Numbered from the stretch's first letter, positions 1 to 9,070 are shown. The stretch is DNA of 64,000 nucleotides from Cyanobium sp. C1_MAG_00004 (GCA_027486935.1 JAIXOF010000099.1:33629-97628); one strand, 5' to 3'. The notes: generated by a model from the letters alone, not told the origin. Translations and numbers: made by a program.

Positions 1-252
1 GATTGGCACATCGAGGGGGGCCAGATGGCGGGCCGCCCCCAGCACGGTGCCGTCCCCACCCAGGACCAACGCCAGATCCGGCAGCTCAGTCTCGGTGGCC
101 AGCAGGCCCGGGAAGGGGTTGCTGGCCAGGCCGCTGGTGGCGGTGACCACAGCCACCCCCTGGTCCCTGAGATCGTCGGCGCAGCGACGGGCCTGACGCT
201 GGGCCGCCTGGCTGCCGGCGCGCACGATCAACCAGATGCGATCGAGGCGCAT
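1..252 (-). CDS. nadK: NAD kinase, N-terminal part (runs off the window)
   Basis: Partial gene: 84 codons from an ATG at 252, continuing past position 1. NAD kinase phosphorylates NAD to NADP in the cytosol. The hallmark GGDGT motif lies at residues 65-69, inside [20 protein letters not shown], which is the nucleotide-binding signature of the family. It lies 11 nt downstream of ndhE on the same strand, so it is probably co-transcribed with the ndh genes and supplies NADP(H) in a photosynthetic cell. The C-terminal domain cannot be checked here. Confidence 0.92.
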   Translation of the reverse strand, partial: MRLDRIWLIVRAGSQAAQRQARRCADDLRDQGVAVVTATSGLASNPFPGLLATETELPDLALVLGGDGTVLGAARHLAPLDVPI

Positions 253-263
253 GGCCCTGAGCT

Positions 264-587
264 CTACCAGCGCAGCAGGTTGAAGCGTTCCATGTCGACG
301 GTCTCGCGGTTGCGATACAACGACAACAGGATCGCCAGACCGACAGCGGCCTCAGCAGCAGCGACGGTGATCACAAAGATCGCAAACACCTGACCGCGGA
401 TTAGCTGCCCATCCAGATAGCTGGAGAAAGCCATGAGGTTGATGTTGACCGCATTGAGCATCAGCTCAATGCTCATCAACACCCGCACCGCATTGCGGCT
501 GTTGATCAGGCCCCACACGCCGGTGCAGAACAGGATCGCCGCCAACACCAGGTAGGCCTGCAGAGGGATCTCGGTGGGCAGGTTCAT
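264..587 (-). CDS. ndhE: NAD(P)H-quinone oxidoreductase subunit 4L (NdhE/NuoK)
   Basis: A 107-residue protein of three membrane helices, the usual NuoK/NdhE size. The stretch [21 protein letters not shown] carries the conserved helix-2 glutamate used in proton translocation. It belongs to the membrane arm of the thylakoid NDH-1 complex, which works in respiration, cyclic electron flow and CO2 uptake. Its ATG overlaps the ndhG stop codon by 4 nt, indicating translational coupling in the ndhA-I-G-E order typical of cyanobacteria. Confidence 0.97.
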   Translation of the reverse strand: MNLPTEIPLQAYLVLAAILFCTGVWGLINSRNAVRVLMSIELMLNAVNINLMAFSSYLDGQLIRGQVFAIFVITVAAAEAAVGLAILLSLYRNRETVDMERFNLLRW

Positions 588-1180
588 GGCTTGCTGGTCA
601 GCAGGGGGGTACGGGCCTTCTCGATCAGGCCCTGATCGGCAGGCTCACCGGTGATCACGTCACTGGTGTACACATCGCGGCGGGCAAGCACGATGGCGCC
701 GATCATCGCCATCAGCAGCAGCACGGAAGCGAGCTCAAACGGCAGCAGGTAATCGCTGAACAAGTGCTCACCGATGCGGGCCGTCGCCTCCTCGCCGATC
801 GAGGCGGGTCCCGGCAGCGCCCAGGGGGTGGTGAACGCGACGCGCACCAGCAGCAGGAACAGGCCTCCGCAAACGGCCGCCGACAGGACCCGGCGCAGGG
901 CCAGCCCCGGAATCGCCGACAGGTCCTCCCGTTTGTTGACGAGCATGATCGCGAACAGGATCAGCACGTTGACCGCGCCCACATACACCAGGATCTGGGC
1001 GGCGGCCACAAAGCTGGCGTTGAGCAGCAGGTAGAGCCCGGACACCGAGAGAAACACCCCGGCCAGCAAAAAAGCGGAATAAACGATGTTGGGCAGCAGC
1101 ACCACGCCGAACGCCCCCACCACCAGGGTGATCGAGAGGGCTGCAAAACAAATCAGCTGGGTCGTCGAAGCGATCGTCAT
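584..1180 (-). CDS. ndhG: NAD(P)H-quinone oxidoreductase subunit 6 (NdhG/NuoJ)
   Basis: A 198-residue membrane protein with about five hydrophobic segments. The motif [19 protein letters not shown] is the signature of the NuoJ/NdhG family. It is a membrane-arm subunit of NDH-1 that sits beside NdhE. The start overlaps the ndhI stop by 4 nt and the end overlaps ndhE by 4 nt, so the three genes are translationally coupled. The C-terminal tail after about residue 165 is hydrophilic, as in other cyanobacterial members. Confidence 0.96.
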   Translation of the reverse strand: MTIASTTQLICFAALSITLVVGAFGVVLLPNIVYSAFLLAGVFLSVSGLYLLLNASFVAAAQILVYVGAVNVLILFAIMLVNKREDLSAIPGLALRRVLSAAVCGGLFLLLVRVAFTTPWALPGPASIGEEATARIGEHLFSDYLLPFELASVLLLMAMIGAIVLARRDVYTSDVITGEPADQGLIEKARTPLLTSKP

Positions 1181-1812
1181 GCGTCGGCGCCTCCCTTCGA
1201 ACTAGCGGCAGCTTCGGATGCTGCCGGTGGTTTGGGCAAGCCTTCGAGCACCTGCGCGGGCAGCTGGCCGGCACGGGCCCGGTTCGGGTCAACCCCATGG
1301 GGGTCCACCTCGCCCTTGGGCAGGTAGGCGAGCTCCCGCAGGGGGATCACCGACGGGTCGGTGGTCACGCTGGTGGGCAGGCGGCCCAGGGCGACGTTGT
1401 CGTAGTTAAGGCTGTGGCGATCAAACGCCGCCAGCTCATACTCCTCAGTCATCGACAGGCAGTTGGTGGGGCAGTACTCGACGCAGTTGCCACAGAAGAT
1501 GCAAACCCCGAAATCGATCGAGTAGTTGCGCAGCTCCTTCTTCTTGGTGGCTTTGTTCATCACCCAATCGACCACCGGCAGGTTGATCGGACAGACCCGC
1601 ACACACACCTCACAGGCGATGCACTTGTCGAACTCGTAGTGAATCCGGCCCCGATAGCGCTCCGAAGGGATCAGCTTCTCGTAGGGGTACTGGACCGTGA
1701 CCGGACGCCGGCGCAGGTGGTCAAAGGTGACCCCCAGGCCCTGGGTCATGGCCTGGGCTGCACCGACCGCCTCACGGGTGTAGTCGCCGACTTGCTTGAG
1801 AAACCCGAACAT
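1177..1812 (-). CDS. ndhI: NAD(P)H-quinone oxidoreductase subunit I (NdhI), 2x[4Fe-4S]
   Basis: A 211-residue ferredoxin-like subunit of NDH-1. Two complete [4Fe-4S] motifs are visible: C64-x2-C67-x2-C70-x3-C74P and C104-x2-C107-x2-C110-x3-C114P. The protein passes electrons towards the quinone site. An N-terminal amphipathic stretch anchors it to the membrane face, and the tail after residue 170 is variable. A 109-nt spacer separates it from ndhA upstream, while the downstream ndhG overlaps it by 4 nt. Confidence 0.97.
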   Translation of the reverse strand: MFGFLKQVGDYTREAVGAAQAMTQGLGVTFDHLRRRPVTVQYPYEKLIPSERYRGRIHYEFDKCIACEVCVRVCPINLPVVDWVMNKATKKKELRNYSIDFGVCIFCGNCVEYCPTNCLSMTEEYELAAFDRHSLNYDNVALGRLPTSVTTDPSVIPLRELAYLPKGEVDPHGVDPNRARAGQLPAQVLEGLPKPPAASEAAASSKGGADA

Positions 1813-1921
1813 GGCGGTTCAGTGGAAGCGGTTCAGAGGAGATGGAGGAACGGGGCCGGGCTGGCAGATCGCCTGAACCCATCATGGAGGCGGTTGCAGC
1901 GCAGCTGGGGCGACGGCTGGA

Positions 1922-3049
1922 TCATCCGCCGAAAGCTCCGGGGAAGGCCAGCTTGAGTCCAGCGGTCACCAGCAGGTTCACCAGGCCGATCGGCAGCAGG
2001 AACTTCCAGCCCAGGTTGAGCAGCTGGTCGATCCGCACCCGGGGCACCGACCAGCGCAGCAGGATCGCCAGAAAGACCAGCAGGTAGGCCTTCAGCACAG
2101 TCATGACGATGCCGACCGACGCGGCGATCACCTGCACCGGCGCCGCATCGACCGACTGACCGAGCCAGCCGGCCAGCCACTCGATCGGCAGGGGGAAGCC
2201 CCAGCCCCCCAGGTACAGCACCGAAACCAGCAGCGCTGAGAGAACCAGGTTGATGTAGCTGCCCAGATAGAACAGGGCAAACTTCATGCCGGCGTACTCG
2301 GTCTGATAACCGGCAACCAGTTCTTCTTCGGCCTCTGGCAGGTCGAATGGCAGGCGTTCGCATTCGGCCAGGGCGCAGATCCAGAAGATCACGAAGCCCA
2401 CGGGCTGGCGCCAGATGTTCCAGCTGAAAATGCCGGCACCGTTCTGTTGGTTGACGATGTCGACGGTGCTGAGCGAATTGCTCATCATCACGACCGCCAG
2501 CACGGCCAGGGCCAGGGGGATCTCGTAACTGATCGACTGGGCCGCCGCCCTCAGTCCGCCCAGCAGGGAATATTTGTTGTTGGAGGCATAGCCGCTCATC
2601 AGCAGGCCGATCGGCTGGATGCTGCTGAGGGCGATCCACAGAAAGATGCCGATGCCCACATTGCTGATCAGCAGGTTCTGACCAAAGGGCACCACCAGCC
2701 AGCTGAGGATGACCGGGATCAGGACCAGAACCGGGCCCAGGGTGAACAGCAGACCGTCGGCCCGGGCGGGGATGATGTCCTCCTTGAACACCAGCTTGAG
2801 GCCGTCGGCCATCGGCTGCAGGATGCCCAGGGCACCGGCATATTCCGGGCCGATGCGCTGCTGCACGGCGGCTGAGATTTTGCGCTCAAGCCAGACGTTG
2901 ACCAGGACGCCGACAACGGCGGCCACCAGCACGAGCACCATCGGCAGGGGCAGCCATAGCAGGTGCGCCATGCCGGGACTCAGGCCGATGCCCTCGAGGG
3001 TCGTCTCGAAGCTGGCCTGCAGATCCAGGCCCCCTGTGGTGGTCACCAT
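1922..3049 (-). CDS. ndhA: NAD(P)H-quinone oxidoreductase subunit 1 (NdhA/NuoH)
   Basis: A 375-residue protein with about eight membrane helices, normal for NdhA. The conserved quinone-chamber segments are present, including [18 protein letters not shown] near the N-terminus and the loop [20 protein letters not shown]. It links the hydrophilic connecting domain (NdhH, I, J, K) to the membrane arm. The gene starts 24 nt after the gltA stop on the same strand, so citrate synthase and the ndh genes may share a transcript. Confidence 0.97.
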   Translation of the reverse strand: MVTTTGGLDLQASFETTLEGIGLSPGMAHLLWLPLPMVLVLVAAVVGVLVNVWLERKISAAVQQRIGPEYAGALGILQPMADGLKLVFKEDIIPARADGLLFTLGPVLVLIPVILSWLVVPFGQNLLISNVGIGIFLWIALSSIQPIGLLMSGYASNNKYSLLGGLRAAAQSISYEIPLALAVLAVVMMSNSLSTVDIVNQQNGAGIFSWNIWRQPVGFVIFWICALAECERLPFDLPEAEEELVAGYQTEYAGMKFALFYLGSYINLVLSALLVSVLYLGGWGFPLPIEWLAGWLGQSVDAAPVQVIAASVGIVMTVLKAYLLVFLAILLRWSVPRVRIDQLLNLGWKFLLPIGLVNLLVTAGLKLAFPGAFGG

Positions 3050-3073
3050 CGGAGCGGCAGTGATGGGGGCAAC

Positions 3074-4237
3074 TTAGCGGGCCTGCAGGGGCATCCAGTC
3101 ACGGCCCGAGGCACCGGTGTAAATCTGCGAGGGGCGGTAGATGCGATTGGCCCCCAGCTGCTCCTTCCAATGGGCCAGCCAGCCGGCGGTGCGGGCGATC
3201 GCAAAGATCGGTGTGAACAGGTCCTCGGGGATGCCGAGCTTGCGGTACACAAGCCCCGAATAGAAATCGACGTTGGGGTAGATGCCCTTGGGGCCGAGCC
3301 GGGTGGCGGCGGCCTGCTCGAGCCGGCGGGCCAGGTCGTACAGGGGGTCGTGACCGAAACGGTCGAACAGCTCTTCGGCCAGCTTCTGCAGGATCACGGC
3401 GCGGGGGTCCTTGACCTTGTACTCGCGGTGGCCGAATCCCATGATCTTCTGCTTGCTGGCGATGGCCTGATCGAGCCAGGCCTCGACCCGGTCCTCACTG
3501 CCGATCTCCTCGAGCATCGTCAGCACGTCCTCGTTGGCGCCGCCGTGCAGGGGGCCGGCCAGGGTGCCCACCGCCGAGGCCACCACCGCATAGGGATCGG
3601 TCAGGGTGCTGGCCGTCACCCGGGCGCTGAAAGTGCTGGCATTGAGGCTGTGCTCGGCGTGCAGGATCAGGCACGCATCGAAGATGCGGGCCGCCATCGG
3701 GTCAGGCTCACGCTCGGTGAGCATGTACAGAAAGTTGGCCGCATAGGGCAGATCGTCCCGGGGCTGGATCGGGTCCTGACCTTTGCGGATCAGCTGGAAG
3801 GCCGCCACCATCGTCGGGATCTTGGCCAGCAGCCGCACCACCGCCCCGACGATGTATTCGGGGTTGTCGAGGGCCCGGCGCGAATAGAAGAGCCCCAGGG
3901 ACGCTGCGCTGGCCTGCAGCGCATCCATCGGGTGCCCCTGGGAGGGGAAGCTCTTCATCATGTCGCGGATGCGGAAGCTCACCCGCCTGTGCATCTGCAC
4001 CTCGTGCTCAAAGGCACGCAGCTCGGCCGCCGTGGGCAACTCGCCCCAGATCAGCAGGTAGGCGGTCTCGAGAAAACTGCTCTGGCCCACCAGATCGCCG
4101 ACCGTGTAACCCCGGTAGGTGAGCAGGCCCTGGCGGCCGTCGATGTCGCAGATGGCCGAATGGGTGGCGGGCACCCCCTCAAGGCCAGGACTGAAGGCAG
4201 GCCCCTCAACCGGGGGAGTCAAGGAATCGACGGCCAT
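3074..4237 (-). CDS. gltA: Citrate synthase
   Basis: A 387-residue enzyme that condenses acetyl-CoA and oxaloacetate, feeding the 2-oxoglutarate used in nitrogen assimilation. The catalytic signatures are visible: the active-site histidine regions LILHAEHSLNASTFSARV and MGFGHREYKVKDPRA, and the aspartate-bearing PNVDFYSGLVYRKLGIP. It is the short type II-like or methylcitrate-like form usual in cyanobacteria. It lies directly upstream of ndhA on the same strand. Confidence 0.96.
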   Translation of the reverse strand: MAVDSLTPPVEGPAFSPGLEGVPATHSAICDIDGRQGLLTYRGYTVGDLVGQSSFLETAYLLIWGELPTAAELRAFEHEVQMHRRVSFRIRDMMKSFPSQGHPMDALQASAASLGLFYSRRALDNPEYIVGAVVRLLAKIPTMVAAFQLIRKGQDPIQPRDDLPYAANFLYMLTEREPDPMAARIFDACLILHAEHSLNASTFSARVTASTLTDPYAVVASAVGTLAGPLHGGANEDVLTMLEEIGSEDRVEAWLDQAIASKQKIMGFGHREYKVKDPRAVILQKLAEELFDRFGHDPLYDLARRLEQAAATRLGPKGIYPNVDFYSGLVYRKLGIPEDLFTPIFAIARTAGWLAHWKEQLGANRIYRPSQIYTGASGRDWMPLQAR

Positions 4238-4294
4238 GACCCAGAGACTGATGGCCTGAACCTAGGGCGGCCCCAGCTCCCAGGGCCGTAGCGA

Positions 4295-4843
4295 TCACAG
4301 CAGCAGGGCCCGCGGGGGAACCAGCAGCAGCAGGCGGGCCCGGGCCTGCCCAGGGGTCCAGGCCAGCAGGGCCACCCCCGCTTTCTTGAGCTGCAGGCTG
4401 CCGGGGTCAGCCCCGATCAGGCTGGCCGCCAGGCAGCTCAGATCGGGCTCATGGCCGACCAGCGCCCAGCGCTCAACGCCCGGGCGCTCAACGCACGGCG
4501 GCTGAACGTCGAGCGGCTGAACATCGAGCGATGTTGCTGCGCCGAGCTGGCGCAACCAGCCGGCGGCATCGCCGCCGGGGGCCAGGGCCGGGGCCTCGCT
4601 CAGGGCCGGGGCCAGCCCCGCCTGCAGCGCCAGCTCGGCCGTCTGCCGGGCCCGCAGCAGCGGACTGGTGAACAGCTGGTTGCAGGTCAGATCGAGGGTC
4701 AGCAGACGCTGCAGCACCGCCGCGGTGCGGCGCCGGCCGGCGGGGGTCAGGGGCCTGGCCCCATCGGCGAGCTGGGGGTCCAGCCCCGGCTCATCGACCG
4801 CATCGGCGGCGATGCCGTGCCGCAGCAGCAACAGCTCAACCAT
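4295..4843 (-). CDS. sixA: Phosphohistidine phosphatase SixA family
   Basis: A 182-residue histidine-phosphatase-fold protein. It begins MVELLLLRHGIAADAV, with the RHG phosphohistidine motif, and has the second histidine in WALVGHEPDLSCLA. SixA enzymes remove phosphate from histidine residues of signalling proteins; the target here is unknown. The start at 4843 was chosen because it places RHG at the N-terminus and overlaps the upstream gene's stop by 8 nt. Just before VGHEPD there is an in-frame run of four 5-residue repeats (LDVQP, LDVQP, PCVER, PGVER) encoded by 4469-4528. Confidence 0.88.
   Translation of the reverse strand: MVELLLLRHGIAADAVDEPGLDPQLADGARPLTPAGRRRTAAVLQRLLTLDLTCNQLFTSPLLRARQTAELALQAGLAPALSEAPALAPGGDAAGWLRQLGAATSLDVQPLDVQPPCVERPGVERWALVGHEPDLSCLAASLIGADPGSLQLKKAGVALLAWTPGQARARLLLLVPPRALLL
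4469..4528. repeat. Four 15-nt tandem units inside sixA
   Basis: On the plus strand, gcgctcaacgcccgg and gcgctcaacgcacgg are followed by cggctgaacgtcgag and cggctgaacatcgag. The units are two similar pairs, in frame with sixA, and add twenty residues next to the catalytic VGHEPD motif. Confidence 0.9.
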
Positions 4844-6437
4844 CGAACTGCAGGCGAGCCTTGAGCAGCAGCTGGCCACCGTCGGGCTCGACTGCCAGGG
4901 CCAGCCCCTGGGCCGCCTCGCCCAGGGGCTGGCCCGCCAGGCCCGAGAGCAGCTGCCAGGGTTGCCATTGCTGGAGCAGCTCGCGGGCGGGGGCGCCGGC
5001 CACTGCCCAGCGCAACAGGGCCTGCGGCGCCGCCAGGGCCTCAAGCTGGTTCAGCCGTTGACGGGGCGGCTGCCGTTGCTGCAGCTGCTCCGCCAGCACA
5101 GCCAGGGTCTGGGCCCACCAGACCGGCGTGTCGGCGCCGCCGGCCGCCGGCAGGGTGTGGGCTCCCAACAGGGTGGCCTGCAGGCTTGGGTCGCTGTCGC
5201 CGCGCTGCTTGCGCACGGCCGCCGGCGTGATCGCCGCCAGCCGGGTCCAGACCTGAACGGTCTGGCCCTGCAGCTGCAGGGGTGCCTCCACCAGACCCGC
5301 CGCCCGCAGCGTGTCCTGCAGCTGCTCGGGATCGGGGTTGTGGGCCGGGCTGCCCAGCTGCCAGCCCAGGGGACCCTGGGCCCAGAGCAGGGGGCCATGG
5401 TCAGCAGCGGCCACCAACGCCGGCATCGAGCCGGACTCGGCCGCCAGCACGCGCTGCAGCAGCGCCTGCAGCGGCAGCCCCCAGTCGGCGGGGGACTGCA
5501 GCAGGGCCAGGCTGTCGGCATCGCCGCGATAAGCCTGCAGCAAGCCCGCCGCGGCGGGTCCGTCAGGGGTTGCGGGGGGGGTTGCGGCGGGCCCGGCAGT
5601 GGCGCCGTCGGCCAGCTCAATCCGGGCTTCAACCGTCAGGGTGGCCCCCTCGGGGCGCAAGGCGGCCACCACACCGGTGGTGCCAGGCCAAAACCAGGGC
5701 TCGAGAGCCTGGGGTCGGGCGCTGATCAGGGCCACACCCTGTCCCAGCTCGCGCAGGCTGGCCTGAAAGGCGGGGTTGGCGGCCTGGTTGAGCTCGTCGA
5801 TCTGGGAGACATCAAGGGCCTGCTCCAGCACCCCACGCCCCGAGGCGATCAACACCAGATCGTCGTTGATCAAAGCTGTGGCCAGCGGTTGGCTGGGCTG
5901 GCCGACCAGGCCACCACGGCCGCTGATCAGCCCCATGCCGCGGTAGCTGCTGACCTGCAGATCGGTGCCGGCCAGGCTGCGGGTCTGCCAGAAGCGCTGC
6001 ACAAACCGGCGCGCCCCCTCAGGGTCGCGGCTGCGCAGGCTCAGCAACCAACCATTGGGGGGGGCATCGGCGCTGTCGGCCAGCAGGGCCAGTCCGGTTT
6101 CGGGCGCCAGCCAGCCGGCCAGCTCGCTGGCGTAGTCGAGGCCGGCTGCGGCAAAGGCACCATCGCGCAGCGCGGCGACTGCGGCGACCGCCTGACGTCG
6201 CTGACGGCTGGGGGCCACGGCCCGGGCATACCCCTCGAGCTGACGGCCATCGCTGAACACAAACAGACTCAACGGGGCCTGGCGGGGCACAAAGCGGGCC
6301 GCCAGCGGCATGGCCAGGCTCTGATGCTGGAGCTGCAGCGGCGAATGGGCCAGCACCCACCACCAGGCCGTACCGGCAATGGCGAGCAACGCCATCAGAC
6401 TCGCCAGCACCACCGCCAGAAACGGGCGGGCCTTCAT
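4836..6437 (-). CDS. DUF3352 domain protein, membrane-anchored
   Basis: A 533-residue protein starting at the ATG at 6437 (MKARPFLAVVLASLMALLAI), which gives a single N-terminal signal-anchor helix followed by a large extracytoplasmic domain. The layout and phrases such as MPLAARFVPRQAPLSLFVF and VALISARPQALEPWFW match the cyanobacterial DUF3352 family, whose function is unknown. A 43-nt gap separates it from the divergent rhodanese gene, and its stop overlaps the sixA start by 8 nt. The region is rich in Ala, Gln and Leu with strongly GC-biased codons. Confidence 0.82.
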   Translation of the reverse strand: MKARPFLAVVLASLMALLAIAGTAWWWVLAHSPLQLQHQSLAMPLAARFVPRQAPLSLFVFSDGRQLEGYARAVAPSRQRRQAVAAVAALRDGAFAAAGLDYASELAGWLAPETGLALLADSADAPPNGWLLSLRSRDPEGARRFVQRFWQTRSLAGTDLQVSSYRGMGLISGRGGLVGQPSQPLATALINDDLVLIASGRGVLEQALDVSQIDELNQAANPAFQASLRELGQGVALISARPQALEPWFWPGTTGVVAALRPEGATLTVEARIELADGATAGPAATPPATPDGPAAAGLLQAYRGDADSLALLQSPADWGLPLQALLQRVLAAESGSMPALVAAADHGPLLWAQGPLGWQLGSPAHNPDPEQLQDTLRAAGLVEAPLQLQGQTVQVWTRLAAITPAAVRKQRGDSDPSLQATLLGAHTLPAAGGADTPVWWAQTLAVLAEQLQQRQPPRQRLNQLEALAAPQALLRWAVAGAPARELLQQWQPWQLLSGLAGQPLGEAAQGLALAVEPDGGQLLLKARLQFDG

Positions 6438-6480
6438 GCAACCCACGCAGGATGGGTCCATCTTGACCCCTGTGGCCGCC

Positions 6481-6825
6481 ATGACCACTCCCCTCGCCAT
6501 TCGCGCCCGCCAGCTGCAGGAGCGCCTGCAGGCCGGCGAACCGATCCAGTTGGTCGATGTGCGTGAGGACCAGGAACTGGCGATGGCCAGACTCGACCAT
6601 CCCGTCATTCACCTGCCCCTGAGCCGCGCCGCCGAGTGGATGGACCGGGTGGACACCCTGCTGGACCGCGACCAGCCCGTCGCCGTGCTCTGCCACGCCG
6701 GCATTCGCAGCTATCAGTTCGGCTGCTGGCTGATCGAACAGCAGGGCTTCACGGCGGTGCTCAACCTGCAGGGCGGCATCGACGCCTGGAGTGCGGAGGT
6801 GGACCCGGCCGTGCCCCGCTACTGA
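6481..6825 (+). CDS. Rhodanese-like domain protein
   Basis: A 114-residue single-domain rhodanese. The residues IQLVDVREDQELAMARLDH form the first signature, and the active-site cysteine is C71 in VAVLCHAGIRSYQFG, the usual CxxGxRS loop. Such proteins carry sulfur as persulfide; the acceptor is not known. The start at 6481 was chosen because it gives the family's normal N-terminus. It is divergent from the DUF3352 gene and followed by a 14-nt tandem repeat and hrcA. Confidence 0.93.
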   Translation: MTTPLAIRARQLQERLQAGEPIQLVDVREDQELAMARLDHPVIHLPLSRAAEWMDRVDTLLDRDQPVAVLCHAGIRSYQFGCWLIEQQGFTAVLNLQGGIDAWSAEVDPAVPRY

Positions 6826-6830
6826 GCAGG

Positions 6831-6882
6831 CTCGCGCTGACACGTTCGCGCTGACACGTTCACGCTGACACGTTCACGCTGA
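6831..6882. repeat. 14-nt tandem repeat between rhodanese gene and hrcA
   Basis: Three full units, cacgttcgcgctga (6841), cacgttcacgctga (6855) and cacgttcacgctga (6869), are preceded by the partial unit ctcgcgctga. They begin just after the rhodanese stop and end 48 nt before the hrcA start. Confidence 0.92.
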
Positions 6883-6930
6883 ATCGCCCTACGCTCGCTG
6901 CACATCCGCCGGCTGGAGCACGGCACACCG

Positions 6931-7935
6931 TTGCAGAGCCTTTCTCCCCGCCAACAACAGGTTCTGCAGGCGACGGTGCAGCATTACGTCGACACCACCG
7001 AACCGGTGGGCAGCAAGACCCTGGTGCGCCGCTTTGGCCTGGGGGCCAGTGCCGCCACCGTGCGCTCGGCGATGGGAGCCCTGGAGCAGCGGGGGCTGCT
7101 CACCCAGCCCCACACTTCGGCCGGGCGCATCCCCAGCCAGGCCGGCTACCGGGCCTATGTGGACCAGCTGTTGCCCGCACCAGGGGCGGCCGCCCTGCAG
7201 CTGCAACGGGAGTTGATGGGACTGAGCCTGCAATGGGCAGCCCTCGATGACCTGTTGCTCCACCTGGCCCGGCGACTGGCCGACCTGACGGGGCTGCTGA
7301 GCCTGATCACCCCACCGCTACGACAGCAGCGGGACCTGCAGGCCGTTCGCCTGGTGGCCCGCGACGACCGCCTGCTGGTGTTTCTGGTGGAGGGGTCGGC
7401 CTCGAGCACCAGCCTCAACCTGCGCCTGCCACGGGGCCTGGATCACCAGATCCCGATCCTGGAGCGCTGGCTCAACGGCCAACTGCACAATCCGGATCCA
7501 GCTGCAGCACGCTCGCCGTTCGCCTGGAACCGGCTGCCGGCCGAACTGCGCAACAGCGGTGCACTACTGCGTCAGGCCCTGGAGCATCACGACCATCACC
7601 AGCACGAACCGGAGGCCGTGGTGGCCTCGGGCCTGGGCGGCCTGCTGGGCCAACCGGAGTTCCAGCGGACCTCGAGCCTGTTGCCGCTGGTGGAGCTGGT
7701 TGAAAGCCACCCGACCGAGGTGCTGGGTCCTGATCCGAACGACGTCGGCATCTTCATCGGGCACGAGCATCCCCACCAGGCACTCAGACAGTGCTCCGTG
7801 GTGCAGGCCAGCTACCGCTGTGCCGACGGCTCCCAAGGACGGGTAGCCCTGGTGGGCCCGATGCGCATGGCCTATGCAACAGCCCGTGCCGCGGTGCGCT
7901 CGGCCGCCGAATTGCTGCAACGCTTGCTGAACTGA
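6931..7935 (+). CDS. hrcA: Heat-inducible transcription repressor HrcA
   Basis: A 334-residue protein starting at a TTG (6931) with a GGAG 13 nt upstream. The N-terminal winged helix is clear: LSPRQQQVLQATVQHYVDT, then EPVGSKTLVRRFGLGASAAT and SAGRIPSQAGYRAYVD. HrcA represses groESL/groEL by binding CIRCE operators and needs GroEL for activity. The C-terminal GAF-like dimer domain ends with MRMAYATARAAVRSAAELL, typical of the family. No CIRCE element is visible near its own start. Confidence 0.95.
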   Translation: MQSLSPRQQQVLQATVQHYVDTTEPVGSKTLVRRFGLGASAATVRSAMGALEQRGLLTQPHTSAGRIPSQAGYRAYVDQLLPAPGAAALQLQRELMGLSLQWAALDDLLLHLARRLADLTGLLSLITPPLRQQRDLQAVRLVARDDRLLVFLVEGSASSTSLNLRLPRGLDHQIPILERWLNGQLHNPDPAAARSPFAWNRLPAELRNSGALLRQALEHHDHHQHEPEAVVASGLGGLLGQPEFQRTSSLLPLVELVESHPTEVLGPDPNDVGIFIGHEHPHQALRQCSVVQASYRCADGSQGRVALVGPMRMAYATARAAVRSAAELLQRLLN

Positions 7936-7951
7936 GCCGCACAACCGGCCA

Positions 7952-9070
7952 ATGGCCATTCACATGCGCCCGCAGCCCGCAGGCCACGCCATCGCCAGAT
8001 GGCTGGCCAGCCATCTGGCCAGTCTGATCGCGCTTGCGCTGGCCATAGCACTGGTGCTCGGCCTGGCGCCAGGACTGCAGGCCCCGTTTCGAGCGGCGAC
8101 CGCCACACGGCTGCCGGCTGAGTCGATCGTGGTCGACATGCGCCTGGCCAACATCTATGGCTTTTCAACCAACGACAAGTCCTACACAGTTGAAGGCAAA
8201 CTGTGGCTGACGTATTCAGACCAGCTTGAACAAGAACTGCGCCAGAACAAGATTGATCCCATAAAACTGGTCAGCTTCTACAACAAGATCAAGCCCTGGG
8301 ACTCCGAACTGATCAGCCTGAATCAAACTCCAGAAAGACTGAGCGATGGTCGGCACCGCTCGAGCTACACCTTCAACGGCAATTTCTATGCCGATGACGT
8401 CAATTTTCTACTGTCACCCTTTGGCGGACTGGATCTGTCAGTGATCGTCCAAGCCGAACCAACGCCACTCAGCACAGCAGACAAACATCAACCAATCCAA
8501 CTGATCACCGGCGAAGGCGAGCTGGGATCCAGAGTCAACATCAATGGCTACGAATTATCCGGCTGGAATTTTAAATCCATCCAACGCATGCGCAGCTCCA
8601 AGCTCGAACAGAGCCGATCGCTGCCACCGTCACGGCTCGAATTTCAGGTCTCGTATCAGACCAGCTTCTGGGCAGCGCTTGTCGAATGGATCCTGCCACT
8701 CATCATCGTAATGTCCCTGACTCTGTTCGCACCGAACATCTGCAGCGCCATGGGATCTGAGCGACTGGCCATCCCTCCGGTTGTGCTGCTCACGATTGTG
8801 CTGATGCAGCAGTCCTACCGGGATTCGCTGCCATCGCTGCCCTATCTCACCTTCCTGGACGGGCTTTACGCCTACTCCTACCTGGTCACACTGGCGATTT
8901 TTGTCCTGTTCATCCGCTCAAGCAACCTGCTGAACAAGGCACCGCACGATCAACATGCTGCCGTGGGTCGTCAGAACGATCGAATGGACGCCCTGGTGCA
9001 GATCGGAGCCCTGAGCGGTTATGTGCTGGTGATCCTGAGCTGGTTCATGGCGGAAAAACTTCCCGGCTGA
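7952..9070 (+). CDS. Pentameric ligand-gated ion channel homologue (GLIC/ELIC-type)
   Basis: A 372-residue membrane protein with a signal peptide (about residues 13-45), a beta-rich extracellular domain (55-235) and four helices near 241-260 (M1), 270-288 (M2), 299-321 (M3) and 347-366 (M4). Segments line up by eye with the proton-gated channel GLIC: IYGFSTNDKSYTVEGKLWLT with the first strands, GYELSGWNFKSI with its TGWDIESF segment, SRLEFQVSYQTSFWAALVEW plus ILPLIIVMSL with pre-M1 and M1 (conserved Pro249), and LPSLPYLTFLDGLYAYSYLV with the M2-M3 loop and M3. There is no Cys-loop, as in other prokaryotic members. The ligand is unknown. From about 8150 the codons are AT-richer than in neighbours, hinting at transfer. 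An alternative ATG lies at 7964. Confidence 0.85.
   Translation: MAIHMRPQPAGHAIARWLASHLASLIALALAIALVLGLAPGLQAPFRAATATRLPAESIVVDMRLANIYGFSTNDKSYTVEGKLWLTYSDQLEQELRQNKIDPIKLVSFYNKIKPWDSELISLNQTPERLSDGRHRSSYTFNGNFYADDVNFLLSPFGGLDLSVIVQAEPTPLSTADKHQPIQLITGEGELGSRVNINGYELSGWNFKSIQRMRSSKLEQSRSLPPSRLEFQVSYQTSFWAALVEWILPLIIVMSLTLFAPNICSAMGSERLAIPPVVLLTIVLMQQSYRDSLPSLPYLTFLDGLYAYSYLVTLAIFVLFIRSSNLLNKAPHDQHAAVGRQNDRMDALVQIGALSGYVLVILSWFMAEKLPG
7994..8019. repeat. 26-bp perfect palindrome in the channel gene's signal-peptide region
   Basis: Thirteen bases GCCAGATGGCTGG are followed directly by their exact reverse complement, with no spacer. The palindrome lies 42 nt after the channel gene's ATG and encodes part of the signal sequence. 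It could be an operator or simply a fold in the mRNA. Confidence 0.9.

Noticed and set aside
2963..4291. Long plus-strand open frame opposite gltA
   Set aside because: It is antisense to a clear citrate synthase and its His/Gly/Gln-rich translation has no domain; high GC makes such shadow frames common.
4668..6566. Plus-strand open frame of over 600 codons opposite the DUF3352 gene
   Set aside because: Low-complexity Gln/Gly/Arg translation; the minus strand has a signal anchor and family features.
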